Under the pieces are notes generated by a model. The model saw nothing but the letters and a program-made list of their open reading frames with translations. It ran no database searches and was not told where the DNA came from. Below, one piece after another: positions 48,609 through 63,306 of a DNA stretch of 64,000 nt. A program made the translations under genes and the position numbers. Where the stretch lies: the NCBI GenBank assembly GCA_905250025.1, contig CAJNOJ010000009.1, positions 558,001-622,000 on the forward strand, given 5' to 3'. The DNA is from Adineta ricciae (lineage: Eukaryota > Rotifera > Eurotatoria > Adinetida > Adinetidae). Positions within the stretch are counted from its first letter, which is position 1, and each line of letters opens with the position of its first letter.

Positions 48609-49998
48609 GCAGTGAAAGCTTTTCTAGTCGTGCTCGATTGTAAACGCATGGTGCTAATCTTCGAATAGAAAATAACCAGCTTAGCAGCAATGATGATAGT
48701 GAGGGTGATGATTATATATAAAAGCTGAATTTACTAAAAAAGAAAAACAAACTGTTCTATTTTTAAAAACAATCAACACGTTTATCGAAGGCAAGATCAT
48801 ATCCGGTAACAAAGATAATTACTGGATTGGATATATACAAGACAAAAGGTTAGGATAATAATGTGGATATTGATAGGAAATGAAAGATAGTAAACAGTAT
48901 CTAATTGCTTTTTCAGTACCTATATATCAGCATCGGTTTCGACTTGTCTTATTTATTAAGTTTTCTATTTTCTTCAAACGAACACTTTAGTTGCTAAAAG
49001 CGATGTATGACTACATCCGGTTTTGTTTCATTATGTGCGAAGAAATGCATTATTGTGCCGGAAAACTAGTTTTATATCGTGTCGAGCACTATTTTCTTAC
49101 ACTTCGGCTTTAGTTAGCTCGATATTCAACTATATTATTACGCCTAAAAGTAAATATGCATGTCTCACACCAAACACAAAGGCCATTCATATACTCAACT
49201 AGTTGACTCGAAATCTCCAAAGTGCCGCGAGAAATTTCCAATATACGAACTAATTATTATAAAAATAGATATGAATGTTAACAAGTTATTCTTCGACGGC
49301 AAGAAAAAAACTGCTCGTGAACTCAATTATTAGTTCTAACAGGAATGTCAACAATATTCACATTCATAGACGAACAAAGATCGGAGAATCCTTTCGGGAT
49401 TCCAAGGAGACGCTTCATTTCCCTCTTAAGCGATCTATAGACTGCTTCGATGGTACTCGAACATCACATAATTGCACAACGAACTGATGAGATATATATA
49501 TGGAAAATAAAATTAGCATTTCGAAGCAAAAATGCATGAACTAAAAGAATCCTCGATGTATTTGTAACACGATTAATATCTCTTGCGATATGATTGGTGA
49601 TTTTTCACGATAATTTGATATGTATATGCGAGAATTAGCGTGTTCTGACTACAAATTTCTTGTGTGTGATACATTGAGATTAAGTTTAACTTATACTCAA
49701 TAGCAAATGAAGAATAATTAATGGTTTTCGAAAGTGACAGTTTGCAGAGTTTTAAAAAAATAACAATCGCTGTAGTAAAATGGTCTTGGGCTGTCATTGC
49801 CGAAGAGTGGCTTCTTCTAATGTAATGAACTCGGAGCATCTCTATTAGTTTCGTCACAATTTATTAAACTCAAAGAAAAACCGGTATAAAAAGAAAAAGA
49901 AAAGCGATTAAAATGAAAAAAGAAGGGGAAATGCGCAGTTCATTTAACAATGCACATCTAGAAGGACAGGAAGAAGCAGAAGGACATCGTAGTGGTGT
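48609..49998. other. Intergenic, 1.4 kb, convergent
   Basis: Between MOSPD2 (+) and the 73-aa gene (-). No exon, repeat family or RNA gene recognised. Confidence 0.45.
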
Positions 49999-50270
49999 TT
50001 AACGAAGGTGCATTGTCATGAATTCTTCTTGTGTTTCGTAACCACCCCAAATACCCTTGCGTGTGTTTGGGAAAGCAGGTTTATACTGAATGATCCAGTT
50101 AGAGTTGGGTGATGCTGAACGGGATGCTGAACGGGATGTTGAAGGAATCGACGCAGCATCCTGATCGGACGAAATGCTGCTTGTGCGGAGAACTCTATAC
50201 GAACGTAAAGAAAATAAAGTAGATGACAAATGTGTTTGATTTACTTGGATAAACTATTGATTTCGGCCAT
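49999..50270 (-). CDS. 73-aa protein of a two-member family, copy 1
   Basis: Two exons, 50270-50245 (26 nt) and 50194-49999 (196 nt). The start MAEINS and the phase-2 intron after SLSK match the paralogue at 59166 in exon length, intron phase and total length. The first 45 residues are Ser-rich and variable (LRTSSISSDQDAAS). The C-terminal part WIIQYKPAF...KGIWGGYETQEEFMTMHLR is conserved between copies and carries the aromatic and acidic residues of a small folded or binding motif. No signal peptide, membrane segment or cysteine pattern. I do not recognise the family; conservation restricted to the C-terminus suggests a short interaction motif. Confidence 0.75.
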
Positions 50271-51183
50271 TGTGTAAAGGAGAATAAGATAGTTATTCGG
50301 AAAGTTCAAGTGAAAAGAAAAGTAGCGAAAAGCAAGCAAATGAATGAATAACAAGCGAAGAGAAAGTCAATTGGTAGAGTAAAGATCAATCTTTAAGAAC
50401 GGCTTTACCAAGTGATGAGGCAGGTTGCTAGAATGAGAAAGTAAATGAGTGCTGAACTCTCCAGACTTGAGTGAACTCACATTTTTCCAAGTTTTACGAA
50501 CGGGTTTAGCAGCGCGTTTCGAATTCAACATTCAGTTTGACATAGGAAATATCGAGGAGGATCTAAATCATAACACTGTGGTTTTCTTCTTCACAGTTGC
50601 GAACAATACTCACAGAAAAAGTAAGAATAGCTTTGATGAAATGTATGAAGATGTGTAACTGAAGAGATAAAAAATAGGTGCGGTATTATATATGAGTGAG
50701 AGCATACACCAGGTAAAAACGGCGCAATTTCTATTAGATAAAAACGATAAGAAAAATTCAAAGTAGTACAGATGGACTTTGATCTTTGAGCATTCAGTGA
50801 GAATGTGGTGCGGTTCTACTCTGAAGGGATAGGTACATGAAAGCAAGAGAAATGACATCTGATAACCTTCGTTTGTCGCATGAGTTTACTTTAGCTTTGT
50901 AAGCATGAAGTTGATATCTAACAGAAAATTGATAAGGAATGTTTTGAGAAAATAGCGAAAATTCGATGACGAGGATGAAGATGTAAGGTATCTCTCTCTC
51001 TCATTTTGACAACAGACTTAGCCAAAAGATATTCTGCTCAGTGTTTAATTAGTGAATAAACAAAGTCTTTGTCATGGATGTTTGAAATCGATTTTGGATG
51101 AGTTTATTCATAATTTGATCTTCGTTTTACAAAATAACATAAAAAATACATGAGAAACTATAAATATATATGCATACAAGGAA
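50271..51183. other. Intergenic
   Basis: Upstream of the minus-strand 73-aa gene and downstream of the minus-strand low-complexity gene. A short TC run is near 50992-51002. No exon recognised. Confidence 0.4.
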
Positions 51184-53594
51184 TTAATTGGTCATTGAAT
51201 CGTCATTCGATTGGAGATACATTCGAGATTGTTGCTGTTCAGCAATGTACTAAGCAAAGAAAGTTTATCTAAACATTTCTCACTGATGGAAACTCAACTT
51301 ACTCGAAGTGAGTTATCTTTAGTTACGTAAACATGTTCTGGACGTATGCTTCGTACAGTGGATTCATAATATGTTCGTTGCAATTGAATGAATGATCGTA
51401 AAAGTGAACTCTGTTCTCGAATTAAATCATCCACAGCTAGTAGGACAGGATTTGTCGTGAGAAGAGATTGAAGAACATTTGGTTCAATAACAGAACGAAT
51501 CAGTGTTGAAGGACGAGCTTCATTAAGGTCATTCTGATTAATTAGATAGATGGAATGAACTAGAACGACAGTTATAAATAGATTAGAAGAGTAGAAAACA
51601 ATGCAAATTAACCTTGATTTAGAGACGATTGAAATGGGGCAGAGGTCAAATCAACTTGTACTTCTTGATTTTCGGTGGTTGCTTTTCGTGTCGATTTGTT
51701 CGGATCAGATTGTGTCGGCTTTTCTATGCGAACTTTTGTTGGAGTCGGTGCTCGCGGCGTTGAAGTTTCTGTATGTATGGCCGAAGAGAAATCTTCTGAA
51801 TAAATATCCGCACCGATTTCCTCGGGAATATCGTCCGTTCTGGTATTGTCTTCATCACTGACATCCGATAGAGTGCGATGTGAAGGATGATGTTTAACTG
51901 GTGTTGTCGACGGCTTTTTTGTTGCACCCATGGGAGATGTACGTCGTGGTGATTTGGTCGCCACAGCAGGTGTTATCAAAGGTTCATCATTCATCACTAA
52001 GTTTGCAAACATATTGTCGGCTACCGATTCGCTAACATGATCACTAAATGGGATGCTATAATCATTTTCGTTTGCAATGTCAATAGCGGTTGAGATAGAT
52101 TCTGTTTCAGAAGGTATGGCATCATCAATGGGTGACGGTGGCTTTGCTATTTGTACACGTCGTGGAGTTGTCGAACGAGAAGTTCTTGTTGGTGTAGGCG
52201 CGCGTTCATCATCACCTAAACGACGGGAAAATGAGTTATTAAACGTAAGATGTTTTTCAGGACTGAGTGGTCTTTACTTTGAACAGTAACCAATTTCTTG
52301 GAAAATTGTACAAAATGTTCATTTTCTTTCGGATAATCCTACAACGAAGAGAGAATGTAAGCGTGTTTCATAGTTTGCATATTTTACTTTTGGAGATTTA
52401 AGAATGCCTTTTCTTGGCGTTAAGGTTGGCGTCTTTCGACCTTCACTTGATGAACCATCGCCGAGAAAATCGATTGATGAATCATCTTCGGTATCATGTA
52501 CTAAATGCAAATAACAAATTATAAAGATTTCTAGCAATCCTAACTCCACTGTCGTGTACCTGAAGGTGTTCTTGAGTTTTTCCTATGCTTAGATTTTTTC
52601 TTTTCTTGTTCACTATTGTTTGTTTCACTATCCAGATGGAGAAGTTCGGGTACTTCACCATGAGGTGCATTATTTACTGGCTTCTTAAGAAAAGTTTTTC
52701 TTCCGGCCGCTAACTTCTTTGAAGTACTTGTTGATGTTGCATCGGAACTCGATTCATCCTCATCTAAGCCTTGATCGAATGTTCCCGGTTCTAGTTCAAT
52801 ACCCTGTGTGTATAGTTGGGTTCGACGAGTAGCACGAGCAAGAAGTGACGACTGACCGAGTAGACCAGAAGATGCTACAGCGGTTGGCGCTTGAAGAGTT
52901 TTACTCGCACTTTGCTTTGTTAGCACTCGTGGCGAAGAAACGTCTCGTGGTGAACGTGTCACACTGATTTTTTCTGTCAAGACAGGAACATTCGATGATT
53001 TCTTTACAAATCTATTTGCTTCTCGTGGTGTGTTCGTCGAAGTAGTTGTTGCTGTCGAATCCGATTGCTTTTCACTGTAATTGAAGTGCAATGAACTATC
53101 ATCATCGAATGCACTTTTATTATTTGTTGATCGATGATGACGTCGTTTCGGTTTGGGCGGTGCCTGTCGACTGGACTCTAGTTCCGATGGTTCACTGATG
53201 CCATCATGATTTTGAGCGTGAATGTGTAGTTTCTTCAACAAAGAAAAGCACTTTATTTAAAGAAAAAGAAGTTTTCAAGAATCTACTCGATCGAAACGTT
53301 GTTGTTCTTCTTCCAGACGCTGTTTGCGTTGGGCCACCCGAGCTGTTAATTCACTTAAAGTTGCCATTTCTCTCCAACTATTTTCTTCGAAAAAAAATGA
53401 ACAAATATCTTATTAGATTTTTTTCTCTTCGATAAATCACCATGCTCTTCACCGTTACTCCAGGTTGCCATCCTCGACGTTATCAATGAAGTGGCGTCGT
53501 AAGCTGATTGGTTCTTTATTAACAAGTGAAATTCTTTTTCAAACTCTAACAGGTTCGTTTCCAATTCCAACAAGAGAGAAAACTTTGGAAAAAC
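51184..53594 (-). CDS. Low-complexity, helical-ended protein, possibly C19orf44-like
   Basis: From the internal ATG at 53367, exons 53367-53287, 53232-52560, 52500-52388, 52338-52278, 52215-51613, 51517-51303 and 51249-51184 give 603 aa. The open frame probably extends upstream: an exon ending at 53459 (..LITSRMATW) splices to 53384 and reads through KNSWREMATLSELTARVAQR, and is open back to about 53594, so the true start lies farther left and is unresolved. The middle is disordered, rich in Ser, Thr, Pro and Lys, with repeated TPR/SPR phosphosite-like patches. The C-terminal 100 residues are ordered and helical (LLAVDDLIREQSSLLRSFIQ, STVRSIRPEHVYVT), reminiscent of the DUF4614 end of human C19orf44, though only from memory. 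No enzyme motif. Function unknown. Confidence 0.65.
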
Positions 53595-54540
53595 CTTTTC
53601 AATTGGAACAATTAGATTTCAGTTAAGACTATTTTTAATCATTCGTTCAATTAGTTCACAGGATTAGTTTTTCGCATCCTTCAGTTGTTATCGACATGGG
53701 ATAGTTTTCCGTTTTTTCTTTCTTTTCCTTCTTCGTTCATTTTTTTCTCCCTTATTTCTCCCATACACCATAATTCCCACTGGAGAGTAAAATGAATGAC
53801 TGCGAATGAGCAAGAAGAAAACAGCAATAGACAGGTGTCATCTCTTCCTTTCTTTTTTTTTCACCGCTGTAATCCAAAGCAGAAGAGATGTGCTGAGAAT
53901 ATCGCTTCTCCTCATATCTCTATAGGTATAATTAGGAATCAACAAAAGACTCTAGTCATACTCAGTAGCGAAGATTCGTTTGTTTCGGAATTATTTATTT
54001 GATTTCAGTTATTAATTTTTATGGATAAGATAAGTCTGTAATCTTTCCTATTTTCTTTCTTTTTTCTTCTCCTTTGCCTTCTTTTCTTCGTTTAAAAGAA
54101 TTCTGTCGAGGAAAATCTCCGGAGAATTTTAAAAGAAAAAGACGAGCGCTATGCCACTAGCTGTTTCTCTCTTTCTCTCTATGGCTGTCTGTTTGACGTC
54201 GTCGGATGGTCACCGGGGAGCACACGTCGTATTGCCTGCCGTAGCTGCATCCCAGGGGAGCTAGTCGACTCTTTTTACGTGTATGTGTGTATATGTGTGC
54301 GAAACAGCATGTGGGTAGAGAGAGAGAGAGAGAGAGAGAATGCATAGATCGACGACAACTGCTGTGTTCGGCACCCCTCCGGGAACGATGGACGAGTATG
54401 CGCGTATTTATATATAATAAATGGAAGGCAAACCGAGAGAGAGAGAAAGATGCACCGAGAGCATGATTAGAACAAGGAGACGCACTCGTCTTGCCTATCG
54501 AGCTGATTGCAGTATCCTATTCTAGAGTAAAGACAAAACT
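53595..54540. promoter_or_regulatory. Divergent promoter region with GA microsatellite
   Basis: Lies between a minus-strand gene and the zinc-finger gene, and may hide the missing first exon of the former. It is less AT-rich than neighbouring intergenic DNA at about 54170-54400 and has an (AG)n run at 54317-54339 about 200 bp upstream of ATG 54541, probably in the 5' UTR or core promoter. Confidence 0.45.
54317..54339. repeat. (AG)n microsatellite
   Basis: About 11 uninterrupted AG units in the upstream region of the zinc-finger gene. Confidence 0.9.
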
Positions 54541-58310
<3,770 letters not shown>

Positions 58311-58960
58311 CTACAACAAAATAAGTCGATTTTTTCCTCTTTTCTTTTATCAATCATTCTATTTTTTACTATGAACAGATGTTTGTTTTCTCGGAAACAG
58401 CCCGCTCTTAATCTCTACATCTTTTATTTTGTCACTTTTCTCTCTTATATATTATATACACTGTTGTTTTCGTTTTTTATAAAAAAAGAAAAGAAAAGAA
58501 AAAAGATGAATAGATGTCTAAATACAAAACATATTGTATCAGGATTGTTTTCTTGTTTAAGCATAAAATATAATTATGTGACTTTTTCCAAGTATCTGCA
58601 ACATTCTATTTATCAGCCGGTTTGATATGTCTGTAATAGATAATGGCGATCATCTGTTGTATTTCTAAACGCGGTCAGGCGGTTATCGCGCGAAAGAAAT
58701 GATGTACACGATAAGAACGATTAATCTATCAATTCAGATTCAAACGGTTCTTATCTATCGTTCTTTCTTTGTTCAAATTTGTTCTCTCGTTTTGATTTCT
58801 ATGCTATACGAAATGCTCCCCTATGAGTATAAAAAAGGCAAATATTTTGTCTCTCTCATCTATTTCACTTATTACCTAGACTGACTGTGTGACCGTTTTG
58901 TTGTAAGGAAAGAAACTTTTCCTGTCGATTAGTTGTTGCTGCTCTTATTGTAATGCCTGA
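58311..58960. other. Intergenic / 3' UTR of the zinc-finger gene
   Basis: AT-rich; no exon or RNA gene recognised. Confidence 0.4.
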
Positions 58961-59117
58961 ATGTTGTTGCTATCGAAACAATTAGCCATACCAGTTCGTA
59001 AAACTTGGAAAAATGTAAGTGCTCGACTTGTGCTTGCATTCATCTTCTATTTCATTTATTTATTCTTCTTTACAGGAACCAGCTTCGTCACTTGGTAAAG
59101 CAGTGATCAAAGATTGA
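58961..59117 (+). other. Possible 31-codon two-exon ORF or leader
   Basis: ATG 58961 opens MLLLSKQLAIPVRKTWKN, then a consensus intron (gtaagt at 59015, acceptor before 59076) joins in phase to EPASSLGKAVIKD-stop. It ends 48 bp before the ATG of the 73-aa gene, so it is more likely an upstream ORF in a spliced 5' leader than a separate gene. Confidence 0.3.
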
Positions 59118-59165
59118 CCCTCTCCTCTCTAACTCGCTCACTACCTCTTACTCTTGCTTTCACTA

Positions 59166-59437
59166 ATGACTGATACTACTTCGACTTCCAAGTAAAACAG
59201 TTGGACTATGTACATATAGATATAATCTTTGCTTCAAATAGACGTCTCAATTCAGACAACGGATCAACAGCCAATTCTGATATGGGCGATTCAAGTGCAT
59301 CGTCGTCACGATCATTGTCACCAAATTGTGGCTGGATCATCAAATACAAGATTCTTCCGAAAAAGAATGCCGAGTCCAAAGGTGTTTGGGATGGATACGA
59401 AACAAAAGAAGAATTCATGACAATGCATCTGCGTTGA
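59166..59437 (+). CDS. 73-aa protein of a two-member family, copy 2
   Basis: Exons 59166-59191 (26 nt) and 59242-59437 (196 nt), identical in length to those of the copy at 49999-50270. MTDTTSTSK is followed by a Ser/Asp-rich variable stretch (SDMGDSSASSSRSLSPN). The conserved end is GWIIKYKIL...KGVWDGYETKEEFMTMHLR. The two copies are on opposite strands 9 kb apart. There is no membrane segment or signal peptide. Family not recognised; the shared intron and conserved C-terminus show it is a real gene rather than a chance ORF. Confidence 0.78.
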
Positions 59438-59977
59438 ATCATTTGTTTCTTTTCTATTCTCATTCAAGATGTTGTGCTTATCCTATGTCATTGTTCGATA
59501 CTTCGCTTATCAGTTTTGTGTCGCTATCAATATCTAGATTCACTTAATCTCGAATATAGCTTATCAAATAGAAAAGTATGTTGAAGACTACTTATATATA
59601 CTAGCAAAAAGTGTAATTTGTAATATTTAATCGATGATTGATCGTCGTTACTCTGACAGAGTAGTCAGTAACAACCTCTGCATATGAATGTTCTTTGATA
59701 AACAGAAATATGTATTGACGTTATATTCTGATAATATGTAAATGATGCATTGTATTATATCGTTATAATATATGTATTTATGCTTTCAGTCGAGTTGACT
59801 GTTCTGTCTGTAATATTCAAATACTTATTCATACATACTTTATAATATTTTGCTTTCGGCATTTGAAAGACTACCTTTTTGTTAGTTCGTTCTTGCAACT
59901 ATATAAAAAAATATGTCACAAAATTCTGTTTTCATTCGATGTATTATTCGATACTTTTTACTTTTCATTTATAATCG
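59438..59977. other. Intergenic
   Basis: 3' UTR of the 73-aa gene and promoter of the phosphatase gene; AT-rich, no feature recognised. Confidence 0.4.
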
Positions 59978-61259
59978 ATGGTATCGTATTCGTTATTATT
60001 CATCGTTCTGTGCTGCTGCGCGATCCACATTGATGGCCGAAAACGTTTCCACGATATCCGGGAACGTCGTTTTTGGCAGGCAGTAGTGGACAAGCTAAAA
60101 AATAAAACAGTGAATAAATTTCACATTGACTTTCGACGTTTCGAACAGGAAGATATGGTTTTATATCCTGACGTTGCTTTTGAATCGTTGAAAAACGATA
60201 GTACATGGAACGTGGTGATTCACGGTTGGCGATACGAAAGTAATCATGGAAGAAGTTGGTTGGGTATTACGTTAACGCGATGGGTAGAACGCATTGCAAA
60301 GCATTTATTAGATCCAGATGCAATCGTGTATTTGAATGGCTCATTGAATCGAGATCGATTGAAACCATTTTTTGTAGACGATGAATCAAATGATGTCATC
60401 GAAATTAAGGTAGGTACAACGACACAGTCACTTCGGACCGACGTGAATGGTCAATTCTATGGAGAACTTCTTCTGACAAATAATCAAATACAATCAATAC
60501 GACAACAGCAACAGCTGAAAGACAATATTATAACATACGAAGCTACCGGTGACAATCAAGATAAGGCACAAGGTGTTATACGACTTATTGAACCTCGACA
60601 AGGTATTTCGGTGATTAGTGATGTTGATGATACAATTAAAATATCTGAAGTTCTGGATAAAGTTCGACTGATTGCTAATACTTTCATTTATCCATTTAAA
60701 CCTGTCCCCGGTAAAACTAGATTTATTGTCTTTTGAGTATCTACAGCCTTCTTTCATTATTCTACTAGGTATGGCAGATTTGTATCGACAGTGGTATACG
60801 GCTAATGCCAATTGTACTTTTCACTATTTGTCCGGTATGCCAGATCAGTTGTATACACTAACTCAAGAGTTTATCTATACAAACAATTTTCCTGATGGAT
60901 CATTTCATATGAGACATTTTGGATGGGCAGCCGCGTCGCTATTTGATTTTCTTCATTCTGACGCGACATTTACGCACAAGATTAAACATTTACGTTTTTT
61001 TCTTTCAAATACAATTCGTGATTATGTATTAGTAGGTGATAGCGGTGAAAAAGATCCAGAAATATATGGAACTATTGCACGGGAATACCCGCAACGGATA
61101 CGTGCAATCTTTATTCGAGCAATTAAAAATGAAGATTTCAATGATCGACGATTTCTGACTGCTTTCGAAGGGATCCCATCAGAAAAGTGGCAAGTTTTCG
61201 ATAATCCTCAGCAGTTACCAACGGATTTATCACGATCACCTCGAGCCACAGCGCACTAA
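59978..61259 (+). CDS. Secreted or lumenal APP1/DUF2183-type phosphatidate phosphatase
   Basis: Exons 59978-60710 and 60769-61259 give 407 aa. Residues 1-20 are a signal peptide (MVSYSLLFIVLCCCAIHIDG). The catalytic APP1 (DUF2183) domain begins near 208, where ISVISDVDDTIK contains the DxDxT nucleophile (D215, D217). It continues with PVPGMADLYRQWY, FHYLSGMPDQLY, HIRHFGW-like RHFGWAAASL, KIKHLRFFLS and LVGDSGEKDPEIY, all conserved in the family. The N-terminal 200 residues resemble the APP1 N-terminal region. APP1 enzymes dephosphorylate phosphatidate to diacylglycerol; yeast App1 is cytosolic and actin-associated, whereas this protein should enter the secretory pathway. AATAAA lies at 61290-61295. 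Substrate is inferred from family. Confidence 0.85.
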
Positions 61260-62099
61260 AAACAGCTTTTCTCATCAGTGAAATTTGAAAATAAATATTT
61301 ACTCATCGATTTCTTCATACTTTAAAACAGTAACAAAATCAAGAGAAAATTATTTGTCCAGAGCTTTAGCACTAATCATATTCTCGGTCTATACACGTTT
61401 GATAGTAAACAGTATGTTTGAATTTTAACTTTCTTACAACGGCAAAAATGCACGGTATATAACATGTTGTCAAAAAAAAAGAAAAGGTATTCGACGACTT
61501 TGGAATCGGTCTGAAACGATAAGACATATGTTGTTGGGGACAAAATCCTCGTACTATTCATTCTCTAAAGTTCGTTCTTTCGTTGACTTGTGTTATCACG
61601 ACAAACAGAACTGCTTTTTTTAGTAGTGAATATACATTGCGTTGTATGAATGCACTTTCATAATCAGCAATGACAAATCGCCGTAAATATCACTTAGTAA
61701 GATACGAGTAAAATGATATTTATCTGAAGCGTTCGACATTTGTTTTATCGATTTCATATAGAAAAGATAACAGCTGTTTATATTGCTCCATTTAACAGGA
61801 AAAAAGTTTCTCATTTCAATATAGAATGGTCTCCATATTTTATTTAAAAAATCTTCAACTATATCAACGGTCTGTTTCTTGCAGCTGAAATAAAAAAGAC
61901 CAGACGAGGATGACGCCATCCTGTCTCTCGATGATTTACTCGGATACCAAGGTCGTAGTGCAAAGTAAGAAGGAGAACAAAGGAAGAAAGATTGTAGTCG
62001 AGTCGTGAATCATATTTGAAAAATGACTAAAGAAATGGAATAAAAATAAATGAAAAAGTGTATATATACTAGATAATTGAAAAATCGTTTATCACAACA
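61260..62099. other. Intergenic
   Basis: Probable poly(A) signal of the phosphatase gene at the left edge and promoter of the elongase gene at the right. No exon recognised. Confidence 0.4.
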
Positions 62100-63040
62100 A
62101 TGTTACATGATCAAATCAAAGATCCAAGTGGTTTTATTCATTCATGGGTATTCGAGTTTGAATTGGCATTTTTTGACAAACACACATTTAGTCTGATCAA
62201 ACATTTGATGAAACATTGGTGGTGGTTAAGTCTTGTTTATGCCGTATTTTATATCGTTCTCGTGTTTTTGGGTCGGGCATGGATGTCAAAAAGAAAGGAC
62301 AAATATGAATTACGAAAACCTCTAGTATTATGGAACACCGGTCTCACCGTTTTCAGTTTGTGGGGTGCTTGTCGATGTATGCCAGAGCTGATTCATGCTT
62401 TAACACAACATGGATTTATGTACTCTATATGCAATTGCTCATATATGGAAGGTGTTACCGGATTATGGTAGTGATTATTTCATCGACTTTGATCGATTTA
62501 ACTATTGACACTATTTAGGGTTTGGTTGTTTATGGCTTCGAAAGTTCCAGAAACAATTGATACACTATTCATTGTTTTGAGACGTCAACAGTTGATTTTT
62601 CTTCATTGGTATCACCATGCATCTGTTCTAGTCTATTGTTTCTACAGGTTTGTCATTCGATCCTATGCTTCCTGTCCATCTCGTTTGTTTGTAGTTATGC
62701 ATTATTTGCATCTACTGGTCGTTGGTTTGTTTCCATGAATTATTGTGTACATACAATTATGTATGGTTATTTTGCTTTACGAGCTGCTCGCATCCATGTG
62801 CCTAGTTTTGTTCAAGCCACAATTACTCTTTTACAACTCATCCAAATGGTTCTTGGATGTGTAGTTAATCTAAGTGCATATCATTATAAAACTCAAGGGC
62901 ATCTTTGCTCAACAGATCTCACCAATATCACCTTGTCTTTAGCTCTCTATGCTTCATATTTTCTTCTGTTTGCACACTTTTTCTATGTGACATATTTAGG
63001 AAAGAAGGATATGAAGAAAAAGAGAGAAAAACAGAGTTGA
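62100..63040 (+). CDS. Fatty-acid elongase (ELOVL family, ELOVL6-like)
   Basis: Exons 62100-62467, 62519-62647 and 62695-63040 give 280 aa. The catalytic histidine box HWYHH sits at 152-156, preceded by [20 protein letters not shown] and followed by [20 protein letters not shown], both hallmark ELOVL blocks. Six or seven membrane helices are visible, starting with [24 protein letters not shown] enzymes condense acyl-CoA with malonyl-CoA in the ER membrane, the rate-limiting step of chain elongation. The KxxETIDT region and [12 protein letters not shown] resemble ELOVL3/6, which act on saturated and monounsaturated C12-C16 chains; that specificity is inferred. The C-terminus KKKREKQS is lysine-rich and could act as an ER-retention signal. 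A poly(A) signal AATAAA is at 63111-63116. Confidence 0.93.
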
Positions 63041-63306
63041 CAAATCAAATGTTCTACCCCACATAGTGAAAATCTTATTCAAACATGTGATTATTTTCCG
63101 TTTTGTCAGAAATAAAAGTATTTATGTGGGACAAAACAAACTTAATCCTTGGATTGACGCAAATCACTTTCAATCTCTGAATAGAACACATTTCTATTAA
63201 TATCTATATCGACGAATATACAAAGAAAGTGTAGGCGCAGTCATCCTTGATTGACTTTTTTGTTGTAGTTAGAAAAGCACGTGTATAATTGGATGAGAAA
63301 TGTAAA

